Positions 34,986 to 43,584 of a stretch of DNA of 64,000 bases are shown in pieces (position 1 is the first letter of the stretch; every line of letters starts with the position of its first letter). Source of the DNA: FEN-1350 sp964643355 (GTDB taxonomy: Bacteria > Planctomycetota > Phycisphaerae > Sedimentisphaerales > Anaerohalosphaeraceae). A model generated the notes under the pieces. That model worked only from the letters and a program-made list of their open reading frames with translations, searched no databases and was not told the DNA's origin. A program made the translations under genes and the position numbers. The stretch lies in assembly GCA_964643355.1 (NCBI GenBank), contig CAZXPW010000003.1:1-64000 (forward strand). The letters are read 5' to 3'.

Positions 34986-35513
34986 GTGGACGGGATTGAG
35001 ACCACAAAGCTTGCGGGGATCCGGTTGCTGGTTTTGGATGTGGACGGCGTATTGACGGACGGGGGGATTATCCTACACTCGGATGGATCGGAGAGCAAAC
35101 GATTTGATGTCCAGGATGGGCACGGAATCAAGCTGTGGCATCGTGCCGGCGGGGTTACGGCGATTGTCAGTGGACGAACCTCCGGGCCCACGGAACATCG
35201 GGCTGGGCAACTGGATGTCGCGCATGTCCTGCAGGGTCAACTGGAGAAGCTTCCAGCGGTAGAAACCCTTTTGCGTCAACTCGGGTTCGGATGGGAACAG
35301 GCGGCGGTGGTCGGAGACGACATTCTGGATATCCCAACCGTGCGACGGGCGGGATTCGGGGTGGCGGTGGCCAATGCGGTGGCGGAGTTGAAGTCGGTGG
35401 CGGATTATGTGACCAGTCGAGCGGGCGGACATGGCGCGGTCCGCGAGGTGATCGAATTGATCCTGAAGGCCGGCGACCGGTGGACTTCGCTGATGGAACG
35501 ATATGAACGATGA
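34986..35513 (+). CDS. kdsC: 3-deoxy-D-manno-octulosonate-8-phosphate phosphatase
   Basis: A 175-aa HAD-family phosphatase of the KdsC/YrbI class that makes free Kdo. The nucleophile and acid Asp18 and Asp20 lie in LVLDVDGVLTDG; RFDVQDGHGIK, IVSGRTSG and the C-terminal VVGDDILDIP complete the HAD signature. The start is GTG with GGAGGG 7-8 nt upstream, inside the end of kdsD. Length is normal. It is followed after 12 nt by an LptC/LptA-like protein, matching the lipopolysaccharide order of proteobacteria. Confidence 0.93.
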   Translation: MDGIETTKLAGIRLLVLDVDGVLTDGGIILHSDGSESKRFDVQDGHGIKLWHRAGGVTAIVSGRTSGPTEHRAGQLDVAHVLQGQLEKLPAVETLLRQLGFGWEQAAVVGDDILDIPTVRRAGFGVAVANAVAELKSVADYVTSRAGGHGAVREVIELILKAGDRWTSLMERYER

Positions 35514-35525
35514 GGAAACGGATTG

Positions 35526-38500
35526 ATGATTCGTAAGCTGGTGATTTTGGTAATCGCTCTTGCGGTTGTGGGCGGGGCCTTCTGGATTTTCCACTGGTTC
35601 AGCCCGACTCCGGTGATCGAATCGGATCCGCAGCGGGCTGGGTCGGGACTGGAAGTGCCATCGTTTTCGACGGAGGAACAACAGATCGGAGATGTGACGG
35701 CCGGACCGGTCCTGCAATCCCGATACACTCTTCTGGATCCCCAGACCAAACAACTCAAACGGGTTTTCGGGTTTGAACGGCTGTTGAATCCCAACAGTCG
35801 GAACGAGCGATGGCGATTGCAGAAACCATATATGCGGATGTTTGAGTCGGCGTTTCACTGCTGGATTACCGCGGATCGCGGCAATGTGCAGGTGGAGAAG
35901 ATCGGCGGAGCCCCCAGCCCGACGGATGCGCAGCTCTTTGATAATGTGCGAATCCATATCCGCTCGACGGATCCCGAAAAACCCGTCGAGGCGACGCTGT
36001 ATATGGACGACCTGAACTTCAGCAGCGAGCGATCGGAGTTTGCGACGGAAGGGCCGGTGCGGGTGTATTCGGAAGAGGCCGAATTGGTGGGGCGGGGGAT
36101 GCTGCTGATTTACAACGCTTCTCAGGCCCGAATTGAATATTTGCAGATAACCAAGCCCGACTATATCCGGGTCCGGAATCTTTCGGCGCTCTCGGGAGGA
36201 TCGGAGAAATCGAAAGCGGCTCCGACCGGCGACGCCAAGCCGAAAGGGCCGGATTTTCCGAGTTCAGCGACGGCAACGACCACGACTACGGCCAAGGACA
36301 AGAAACCAAAAACCGTTCCGGCGGCCGTATCCGCGACACCCCCCACCGCCAAGATCCCGGAATACTATCAATGTTCCCTGAACCAGAATGTCGTGATTCG
36401 GTACGGCGACCGGCTGGTTGTCTCGGGGATGGACACGGTTACGGTAAGCTATCTGGAATGGGCGGGACAGGGGACACAATCGGAGGAGGACGCTCCGAGA
36501 ACGGGAAAAGAAAAACCGACGAATGGATCTACCGGCGGGGGTCCGAAGCCCGCCGTTGCCAAGTCCGCGGAACCGACCGAGCCGAGTCAGCCGGGTCCCG
36601 TCGAAATCGCCGCTCGGAATGACGACGCCAAGGATGTTCTGGTGACCTGCCAGGGAAGCATCGTGATTCGACCGATGGAAACCGTCGCGGACAATTTCTC
36701 GTCGCATGTGATCGAATCGGAGGGAACTCCAATCCGTATTCAAATGAATGCCCAATCGAAATCGGGATCGGATGGATTGGCCCATTGCGGTCGGTTGTGG
36801 TATGACATCGATACCGAGGTGATGGATCTATATACGACGGAATTTCAGAGACAAGTCGAGCTGCTTTCGGGGGATTCGGGGGCGCGATTATCGACCGAGG
36901 GACGGATCCGCTGGGATCGGCGAAACCGAATCGCCCGGATTCAGGGGCCGGGGACCCTCTGGGTTCCGCGGAAAACCAACGAGGGGCAAGGACAAGCGGC
37001 TCGAATGGCATTTCGGGATCAGATCGATCTGTATTTTGCCGAGCCCGTGCCCCAGGCCAAGGAAGGGTTGACGCTGAAATGGGCAACGCTGGTGGGCGGA
37101 ATGGAAGCGGATATGCCCAGCGATCCCAATTCCAGGATGCTGGCGGATGCGGGCGTATTCCGATTTGACGACGCCAATCGTCTTCGACAAGTGGATCTGA
37201 CGGGGAATGTCCGGTATCGTTCCAATCAGGATCAGGTTCAGTCCGAAACGGCGGTTCTTGACTTGGACGAAAAAAGCGTCCTGCGTTCGGCGAAGCTGGA
37301 TGGGCAGGTTCAAATGGTTTCCCGGAACGGACAGGTCCAGTCGAATTCGGCGACCGTGGACTTCGGGGCCGACAACGCTCTTTCAAAAGCGACCTTAAGC
37401 GGCCAAGTCCAGGTTCGCTCCGAACAGGGAACGGTAACTTCGCCTCGGGCCGATGTGGCATTCGCCCGGGATGAACAGGGCAAAACGATCGTCCAGACCG
37501 TCCATGCGACGGGTGGATCGGAAATGGTCTCGACTTCTTCGGGAAGCGTCAAAAAACCGTCCCGCTTTTACGCGCAGGAAATACACTACGATATGGCCAC
37601 CGGCAATGCGGTTGCTCAGGGGCCGGTGGAATTTACCTTTTACACACTGCCGTCGCAAACATCCTTTCTTCCGGGAGGCGGCGAAGACCAGGCCGGGAAA
37701 ACCGTTGAGGCCGCCAGGGACAAGGCCGAGGATTCGTCCGATTCTATTGAGCCGATTCCGGTAGTGATTACGGCTCAAAAACAGGCGGAATTTTTCTCCC
37801 GGGACAATCGCGTCATTTTTTCGGGCAGCGTGGTGGGCCGGCGCGAACGAGAAATCGCCGGAGTTCAGCAAAAAGACCAGTTCCGCGGACAACGGATGGT
37901 CGTGGATTTATTGCCGGATCCTCAGGGTAAGAATCCCCAAATCAAAGGGATTACGGTGGAGGGCGGAACGGTGGCTCTGGAGGCGATTCGGATTCAGGAA
38001 CAAAAGACGATTGCCCATGTTCGTCTCTTGTGTGTGCGCCTGGAGTATGACGCGGGACGGCAGTTCATCCAGGCCATCGGCCCCGGCGAAGTCGAGGTGA
38101 ATAACGCCAATGCCCCGATCCCGGTGGTCAAGCCCGGCGAGCCGACTTTCAACGGTCCCTGTTATGCGATGCTGAACGGATTTGATAAGCTGACATGGGA
38201 TCTGGGTCGGGGCGTCTTTTCCGCAGATGGACAACGGCAGGCGGTGAACTTGTCGTATTGGCCAATCGATGCAGAAGGGCAAATGGGACAGATTGTCCGC
38301 GGAGCGACGGCGCGTTTTGAGGCCACGACGATCGAGACGCCGGCCAAAAAAACGCAGATCACCCGGATTCGGGCTTTGGACGGCGTTTACTACGAAGAGA
38401 CCGGCCAAAATATCTTCACCGGGGACCATCTGGAGTACGATGCGACGACATCGATCATGCAGGTTTTCGGGACCGACAGCGAACCCTGTTTCCTGAACGG

Positions 38501-38621
38501 GGTCCGGGTTCCGGTCATTGAATACAATGTCGGGACCCGTGAGGTCCGTTCCGAGCTGAGCACCAGCCCCGGGACGGTTCCGAATATTCCCGTTGTTGTT
38601 CCTCCGTCCAAATCCAAATAG
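35526..38621 (+). CDS. Giant LptC/LptA (OstA)-like periplasmic protein
   Basis: A 1031-aa protein anchored by one N-terminal helix (residues 4-23). The rest is periplasmic and beta-rich. Repeating blocks such as RQVDLTGNVRYRSNQDQVQSE, then AKLDGQVQMVSRNGQVQS and ATLSGQVQVRSEQGTV give the alternating-strand pattern of the OstA/LptA beta-jellyroll, and GNAVAQGPVEF is close to LptA wording. Two Lys/Pro/Thr-rich linkers lie at about 220-280 and 315-355. LptC (about 190 aa) and LptA (about 185 aa) are normally separate; here the length suggests several jellyrolls in one chain, forming a bridge across the periplasm. Location directly after kdsC supports lipopolysaccharide transport (inference). Confidence 0.72.
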   Translation: MIRKLVILVIALAVVGGAFWIFHWFSPTPVIESDPQRAGSGLEVPSFSTEEQQIGDVTAGPVLQSRYTLLDPQTKQLKRVFGFERLLNPNSRNERWRLQKPYMRMFESAFHCWITADRGNVQVEKIGGAPSPTDAQLFDNVRIHIRSTDPEKPVEATLYMDDLNFSSERSEFATEGPVRVYSEEAELVGRGMLLIYNASQARIEYLQITKPDYIRVRNLSALSGGSEKSKAAPTGDAKPKGPDFPSSATATTTTTAKDKKPKTVPAAVSATPPTAKIPEYYQCSLNQNVVIRYGDRLVVSGMDTVTVSYLEWAGQGTQSEEDAPRTGKEKPTNGSTGGGPKPAVAKSAEPTEPSQPGPVEIAARNDDAKDVLVTCQGSIVIRPMETVADNFSSHVIESEGTPIRIQMNAQSKSGSDGLAHCGRLWYDIDTEVMDLYTTEFQRQVELLSGDSGARLSTEGRIRWDRRNRIARIQGPGTLWVPRKTNEGQGQAARMAFRDQIDLYFAEPVPQAKEGLTLKWATLVGGMEADMPSDPNSRMLADAGVFRFDDANRLRQVDLTGNVRYRSNQDQVQSETAVLDLDEKSVLRSAKLDGQVQMVSRNGQVQSNSATVDFGADNALSKATLSGQVQVRSEQGTVTSPRADVAFARDEQGKTIVQTVHATGGSEMVSTSSGSVKKPSRFYAQEIHYDMATGNAVAQGPVEFTFYTLPSQTSFLPGGGEDQAGKTVEAARDKAEDSSDSIEPIPVVITAQKQAEFFSRDNRVIFSGSVVGRREREIAGVQQKDQFRGQRMVVDLLPDPQGKNPQIKGITVEGGTVALEAIRIQEQKTIAHVRLLCVRLEYDAGRQFIQAIGPGEVEVNNANAPIPVVKPGEPTFNGPCYAMLNGFDKLTWDLGRGVFSADGQRQAVNLSYWPIDAEGQMGQIVRGATARFEATTIETPAKKTQITRIRALDGVYYEETGQNIFTGDHLEYDATTSIMQVFGTDSEPCFLNGVRVPVIEYNVGTREVRSELSTSPGTVPNIPVVVPPSKSK

Positions 38622-38636
38622 GAAAGGAGTCGAACC

Positions 38637-39578
38637 ATGCTCAATCGAAGGGACTTTCTGGCGGGGACCGTGATGACGGCCGCGATGGGTGCAGGATGCA
38701 GCCGGACGGCGCAAGTCGGATCGATTGCGCAATCCGGCCTTCGACCGCCGAATCGAATCGCGGTCTCGACTTATTCATTCTGGCAATTCCGGCCGAACGA
38801 TCGACCGTCAATCGAGTATTGCATCGAGCAAGCGTCGGCGATGGGATTCGACGGAGTGGATATCCTGGAGCGACAGATGGAGAAGGACTCTGCGGATATA
38901 TTGCGCGCCATCAAACGATGCGCCATGATCCACGGGATCGATCTGTGCTGTCTATCGACGCATCAGGGATTTGTTTCGCCGGACGAAGCCAAACGAAAAC
39001 AGAATATCGAGCGGACGATGCATTCGATCGAGTTGGCCTATGAACTGGGGATCGGATGCATGCGGGTTAACACCGGAACCTGGGGGACCAGCAAGGATTT
39101 CGATGATCTGATGGCTCATCGCGGGATCGAAAAACCCCTCGAGGGCTATACCGACGAAAGCGCATATCCGTGGGTGATCGACTGTCTGGGGCAATGTGCC
39201 CGCAAGGCCGAACAGTGCGGGGTGGTGCTGGGGCTGGAAAATCACTGGGGTCTGGGCCGAACGCCGGAAGGTCTGGTACGGATCGTCAACGGCGTCAACT
39301 CGCCGTGGTTGCGGATGTTGCTGGATACGGGCAACTTTCTGGAGGATCCCTACGACAAGCTCCAGGGACTGGTCGAGTGGGCGGTCCTTGTGCAGGCCAA
39401 AACCTATTACGGAGGCGGATTGTGGTACACGCTGGATCTGGATTACCCACGGATCGGGAAGATTTTGAGGCGGGGGGGATTCAAGGGGTATGTGTCGTTG
39501 GAGTTTGAGGGCAAAGAGGACTGGAAGACGGCGATCCCGAAGAGCTTAAAGGTTCTGCGGGATGCGTTTCAGGGGTGA
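38637..39578 (+). CDS. Exported sugar phosphate isomerase/epimerase-like TIM-barrel protein
   Basis: A 313-aa xylose-isomerase-like barrel. The N-terminus NRRDFLAG is a twin-arginine signal and MGAGCS resembles a lipobox, so it is probably a Tat-exported lipoprotein. The fold is visible in STYSFWQF, GFDGVDILE, VVLGLENHWG and GYVSLEFEGKEDW, with metal-binding Glu, His and Asp positions as in the family. Such proteins are plentiful in planctomycetes and their substrates are unknown. AAAGGAG precedes the ATG, 15 nt after the LptA-like gene; the tight spacing means it is probably the last gene of the cluster, though its role there is unclear. Confidence 0.78.
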   Translation: MLNRRDFLAGTVMTAAMGAGCSRTAQVGSIAQSGLRPPNRIAVSTYSFWQFRPNDRPSIEYCIEQASAMGFDGVDILERQMEKDSADILRAIKRCAMIHGIDLCCLSTHQGFVSPDEAKRKQNIERTMHSIELAYELGIGCMRVNTGTWGTSKDFDDLMAHRGIEKPLEGYTDESAYPWVIDCLGQCARKAEQCGVVLGLENHWGLGRTPEGLVRIVNGVNSPWLRMLLDTGNFLEDPYDKLQGLVEWAVLVQAKTYYGGGLWYTLDLDYPRIGKILRRGGFKGYVSLEFEGKEDWKTAIPKSLKVLRDAFQG

Positions 39579-39600
39579 TATTGCTGTAATCATAGAAGAA

Positions 39601-39633
39601 AACCGCCGAGGGCGTCCTTGCCCGTCGGCGGTT
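39601..39633. terminator. Hairpin terminator between convergent genes
   Basis: A 9-bp stem AACCGCCGA / TCGGCGGTT with an inner GGGC/GCCC pair. On the minus strand it is followed by TTTTCTTCT, so it serves the GH2 gene best; on the plus strand the T tract is poor. Confidence 0.68.
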
Positions 39634-39665
39634 CATCCGTGCGGAAAAAATGGATTATCCATTCT

Positions 39666-41915
39666 CTATTTGGCGGGGAGGATTTCGACCAATCCCAGAT
39701 CGATATACTGGCCCCCGCTGGTTTGTTTACAGTGGACGGCTATGAGGTTTGGGCCGGACTTGACGGCCTTGAACGCTTTTGCCGTGATGGGTTCAACGGT
39801 GTAGTTTGTTGTATACCCCTTGACGGTGGCCGCCGGGGTGCCGTTGATATAAACCTCGGCGTCCTCATCATGGTGAATCAACAGGGCCAGCTCGACCAGA
39901 CCGGCGGGCAACTCGACGGTCCGGCGCAACCAGATATCCGAGGTATTCCAGACGGTACGGACGGCGGCGCCGGGAGTTCCTTTGGTGCCAAAACCGGCGG
40001 GTCCTTCTTTCCATTGTGTGTCGTCAAAAGCCGGTTGTTCCCAGCCGTCGGCGGGTTTGTCGGTGGTGAATTTCCAGACGGATTCCTGGTTCTGAGATGT
40101 TGGGACTTGTTCGCGAATGATCGGGGCAGGTTGATAGAGCTTTTTGTGCAACTCGGCCATTCGGTCGGCGTCGATCTTGAGGATCTGGCGGTCGTAGGTT
40201 AGCCAGCCATTGACCTCAATTTCGACATCGGTGGTCTGCGTATAGACGGCCGCACAAAGTCCCTTGGGAATCAACAGATGCAGGCGTTGGATCAGAGCCG
40301 CATAGGCGTCAGCGAGTTCCTCGCGGTTCTGGAAACTGCGATAGCCCCAGTTTTGCGCGTCCTGCCAGGTGTGACCCTGAAGCGGAAGGCCCAGACCGCC
40401 GAATTCGCCGAGGACGGCGGCGCGATTTTCCTCCACGGCGGGCATCCCCGGTCCGGGATAATTGTGCATATCGATGACATCGCCGACTTTTCGGTCCGTC
40501 CAACCGCTGGCATTATTCACCAGACGGGAGGGATCGTAGTCCTTGATGAGCTTGACAATTCGCGGTGTGTCAAACTGCCCCCAGCCCTCGTTGAAGGGGA
40601 CCCACATGATGATGCTGGGATGGTTACGAAGGGCGTCGATCATGCGGATCAATTCCAGTTCAAACTGCCTGGCCGATTCGGGGGATCGGATGATGTCAGG
40701 ATCGTCGCCTCCGATGCCTCGATCGCCGCTGGGCATATCCTGCCAGACGAGCAAGCCCAGCTTGTCACACCAGTAATACAGGCGATCCGGTTCGACTTTA
40801 ACATGCTTTCGCAGCATGTTGCAACCGATTTTCTTGAGGACCTCCAGGTCATACTTCAGCGCTGCGTCGGTGGGAGCGGTGTAAAGACCGTCGGGCCACC
40901 AACCCTGATCCAGGGGGCCGTACTGGAAGAGGGGTTTGTTATTGAGCATCAGTCGCTGGATGCCGGCCTGATCCTTGCCGATGGCGATTTTGCGCATCCC
41001 GAAATACGACTGGACCGAATCGACATCGTTTCCCTTGTCCGTCAATCGGACCGTCAGGTCATACAGATTTGGTGCATCCGGCGACCAGAGCCGGGGGTTG
41101 TTGATGGTCAGAGTCAAGGCCTTATCCGAGGACGAAGTTGAACAGGACAAGCCGAATCCTTTGGCACTGGCGGCAAAATTCAACCCCGTTGTATCGCCAG
41201 CAGCGTCCACAACGACGGAGAGCGTCTGATTGTCAATATCCGGGGTGACGATCAGCCCGCGAATGTAGGCGGCGGGAACCGGTTCAATCCAGACAGTCTG
41301 CCAGATACCGGTAACGGCGGTGTACATAATGCCGTGCGGTTTGAGGACCTGCTTGCCGCGGGGCTGGGTCCCACGGTCGGTGGGATCGGTGACGGCGACA
41401 ATCAGTTCTTGCGTGCCGGAGGATTTAAGCGCGTTGGTAATGTCAAAGGTAAATGGATCATACCCACCGACATGGTTGCCGAGGTTGGTCCCGTTCACCC
41501 AGACTTCAGTCGAGAAATCCACCGCGCCGAAGTGCAGCAGGAGTCTGCCCTTGGGCCAGTTCCCGGGAACCTCAAAGGTCCGACGATACCAGAGTTTGTC
41601 GTTGGGCGTAACGGGTTTTTTGACACCGGACAGGGCCGACTCGACGGGATACGGGACCAGGATCTGGCCGTCGAAGGATTCGGGGAGGGGCTGGCTGACG
41701 GGACGGATGGCATAGTCCCACAGGCCGTTGAGGTTTTTCCATTCCTTTCGAACCATTTGAGGCCGGGGGTAGTCGGGGAGGGCATTGGCTGGTGAGACTT
41801 CTTTGGCCCAGCGGGTCATGATTTTGCCCTCGACGGGCTGATAGGCAGCCGATGCAACACATCCTAAAATCATCGCGATAACAAGCACGGCCAGAGTCAT
41901 TCGAGCGTTATTCAT
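39666..41915 (-). CDS. Exported GH2 glycoside hydrolase
   Basis: A 749-aa secreted beta-glycosidase of family 2. A signal peptide ends near ASAAY. The jellyroll sugar-binding domain (LWYRRTFEVP, AVDFSTEVWVNG), immunoglobulin domain and barrel are in order. The acid/base is Glu443 in PFNEGWGQF and the nucleophile Glu504 in LGEFGG. Beyond the barrel (residues about 610-749) sits an extra jellyroll, with WLRRTVELP and LALLIHHDEDAEVYING, probably a carbohydrate-binding module. Beta-galactosidase or beta-glucuronidase activity is possible. It lies 33 nt after the DUF3137 gene. Confidence 0.9.
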   Translation of the reverse strand: MNNARMTLAVLVIAMILGCVASAAYQPVEGKIMTRWAKEVSPANALPDYPRPQMVRKEWKNLNGLWDYAIRPVSQPLPESFDGQILVPYPVESALSGVKKPVTPNDKLWYRRTFEVPGNWPKGRLLLHFGAVDFSTEVWVNGTNLGNHVGGYDPFTFDITNALKSSGTQELIVAVTDPTDRGTQPRGKQVLKPHGIMYTAVTGIWQTVWIEPVPAAYIRGLIVTPDIDNQTLSVVVDAAGDTTGLNFAASAKGFGLSCSTSSSDKALTLTINNPRLWSPDAPNLYDLTVRLTDKGNDVDSVQSYFGMRKIAIGKDQAGIQRLMLNNKPLFQYGPLDQGWWPDGLYTAPTDAALKYDLEVLKKIGCNMLRKHVKVEPDRLYYWCDKLGLLVWQDMPSGDRGIGGDDPDIIRSPESARQFELELIRMIDALRNHPSIIMWVPFNEGWGQFDTPRIVKLIKDYDPSRLVNNASGWTDRKVGDVIDMHNYPGPGMPAVEENRAAVLGEFGGLGLPLQGHTWQDAQNWGYRSFQNREELADAYAALIQRLHLLIPKGLCAAVYTQTTDVEIEVNGWLTYDRQILKIDADRMAELHKKLYQPAPIIREQVPTSQNQESVWKFTTDKPADGWEQPAFDDTQWKEGPAGFGTKGTPGAAVRTVWNTSDIWLRRTVELPAGLVELALLIHHDEDAEVYINGTPAATVKGYTTNYTVEPITAKAFKAVKSGPNLIAVHCKQTSGGQYIDLGLVEILPAK

Positions 41916-41948
41916 TTTGGATTCCTTGTCAATCGGGTCAATCTCGAG

Positions 41949-42923
41949 CTAATCTTTACTCCAGATGCGGGTGTTGAGATTCAAATCCTCAACGATCTCC
42001 GCGGCCAACCGCAGGTCGTTAAAATACTCGCAAATGGCGTCGAAGTCCAGAATCGAGCTGAAGATTTTCGGTTCGAAAAGACCGCGGTTTTCCGAAATCG
42101 CCACAAACACACAGGAACCGACGAAAGACACATGGATCGGCCGGTTGCGTTTGATCTTGCATTCGACGATTCGTTGCATCAGGGCCGGCGAGAGAATGTA
42201 GCGGGATTCGATCTGATCGGTTCCGTACACTACAAACAGTTTTTCAAATTCGGGATCATCGAGTTTGATCAGTTGATCCCGGCCGAACGAGAAGGACTGC
42301 AGCCACTGCCCAACCTTTCCGAACAGGGCTTCGGCGGAATCGGGAAGCACGACCGTGGAGCCGGAAAAGTGCTTATTGAAATCGGCCTGAAAGAATAAAC
42401 CGCGAAAAATCGTGTGCCACTCGGTATGCGAGTGTCCCTTGTTGTCGCGGTGGGTGGTTTTGTATTCGGTGTGGATCTCGCAGAAACGAACGGCGGTGGC
42501 TCCGATTTTTCCTTCCACCAGATCTTCGCCCTTGAAACGATCCGGCTTGTGGGGAAACAGCTTGGATCCCATATAAGTGTCCCGATCGATGGTTCCTTCC
42601 GGATGGAATTCCAGCGAGGGATCGAAAAAGCGAACGATCTGAGTCAGGACCTCGCTTTTGAACCGTCGAGTATAATCCCGGGACAAGGAAGGACCGATGA
42701 TCGCGCCGACGAGGATGGCAATGATCAAAGGAATGACGATGACGGCTGGGCCAAGCATCGGATTGACGGCCAGAACCAACAAGGCGATTCCGACAATTCC
42801 GAGGATCGCCAGTCCCACCCAGCCGAATGACTGTACAACCTTTTTTCGCTGGCCTTCCAGTTCCGTCAGGATGGGTTTCAAGTCGGATTCAAAATAGGCG
42901 TGAAATTGTTCGAGGTTTTTCAT
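41949..42923 (-). CDS. DUF3137 membrane protein
   Basis: A 324-aa protein with two close hydrophobic helices at about residues 33-80 (GWVGLAILGIVGIALLVLAV and a following helix) and a large cytoplasmic or periplasmic C-terminal domain. The motif HTEWHTIFRGLFFQADFNKHF is characteristic of DUF3137, a family commonly paired with LemA. It starts 15 nt after the LemA gene, so the two are surely coexpressed. Molecular function unknown. Confidence 0.82.
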   Translation of the reverse strand: MKNLEQFHAYFESDLKPILTELEGQRKKVVQSFGWVGLAILGIVGIALLVLAVNPMLGPAVIVIPLIIAILVGAIIGPSLSRDYTRRFKSEVLTQIVRFFDPSLEFHPEGTIDRDTYMGSKLFPHKPDRFKGEDLVEGKIGATAVRFCEIHTEYKTTHRDNKGHSHTEWHTIFRGLFFQADFNKHFSGSTVVLPDSAEALFGKVGQWLQSFSFGRDQLIKLDDPEFEKLFVVYGTDQIESRYILSPALMQRIVECKIKRNRPIHVSFVGSCVFVAISENRGLFEPKIFSSILDFDAICEYFNDLRLAAEIVEDLNLNTRIWSKD

Positions 42924-42938
42924 GCCGCCAACCCCCGA

Positions 42939-43496
42939 TCAACTTTGGCTTTGCAGCGATACGGTTGGGGCTTGCCGCTGTGATTCGGGAATCTCGAACA
43001 GGGTTTCGGTCTGGAAATTCATCATGCCGGCCAGAATATTGGACGGGAACATCTGGACGGCATTGTTGTAGTCGGTCACGGAGGCATTGTACGCGCGGCG
43101 AGCGGCGGAAATCTGCTCTTCGATTTCATTGAGGGTTCGTTGCAGGTGTAGGACATTTTCGCTGGCCTTGAGGTTGGGGTAGTTTTCAACGGTGATGCGG
43201 AAGGCCGAGAGGGCTCGGGTCAGATCGTTGTCGAGTTGGACGCGCTGCGAAGGGGACATGGGCTGTTCGGCGCGACTTCGCAGCGCGGTAAGATTTTCGA
43301 ACAACCCCTTCTCGTGCTGCATGTATCCCTTGACGGTGGCGACCAGATTGGGGATCAGATCCCATCGTTTTTTCAGCATGGCGTCCAGGGTACCGAAGAT
43401 ATTTCGAACCTGATTGCGTTTGCCGACCAGAGAGTTGAACATGACGATCCCGGCCAGCAGAATGATGCCGACGATGATTCCGATAGCGATTCCCAT
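42939..43496 (-). CDS. LemA family protein
   Basis: A 185-aa membrane-anchored helical protein. One N-terminal transmembrane helix (GIAIGIIVGIILLAGIVMF) is followed by the LemA signature of long helices: KRWDLIPNLVATVKGYMQHE, LRSRAEQ, NYPNLKASENVLHLQRTLNEIEEQISAARRAYN, VTDYNNAVQMFPSNILA. The ATG at 43496 has AAAGG upstream at 6-7 nt; the ATG at 43502 has poor spacing, and the longer frame is not family-like. It is 15 nt before DUF3137, the usual pairing. Biological role unknown. Confidence 0.92.
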   Translation of the reverse strand: MGIAIGIIVGIILLAGIVMFNSLVGKRNQVRNIFGTLDAMLKKRWDLIPNLVATVKGYMQHEKGLFENLTALRSRAEQPMSPSQRVQLDNDLTRALSAFRITVENYPNLKASENVLHLQRTLNEIEEQISAARRAYNASVTDYNNAVQMFPSNILAGMMNFQTETLFEIPESQRQAPTVSLQSQS

Positions 43497-43584
43497 AATC
43501 ATCCTTTCCTGAAAGGATTGCGGCTTTGGATTGCCGATTACGATACCGTCGATTTGGCGGTCCGTCAAATCCGAATCTTCAAGT

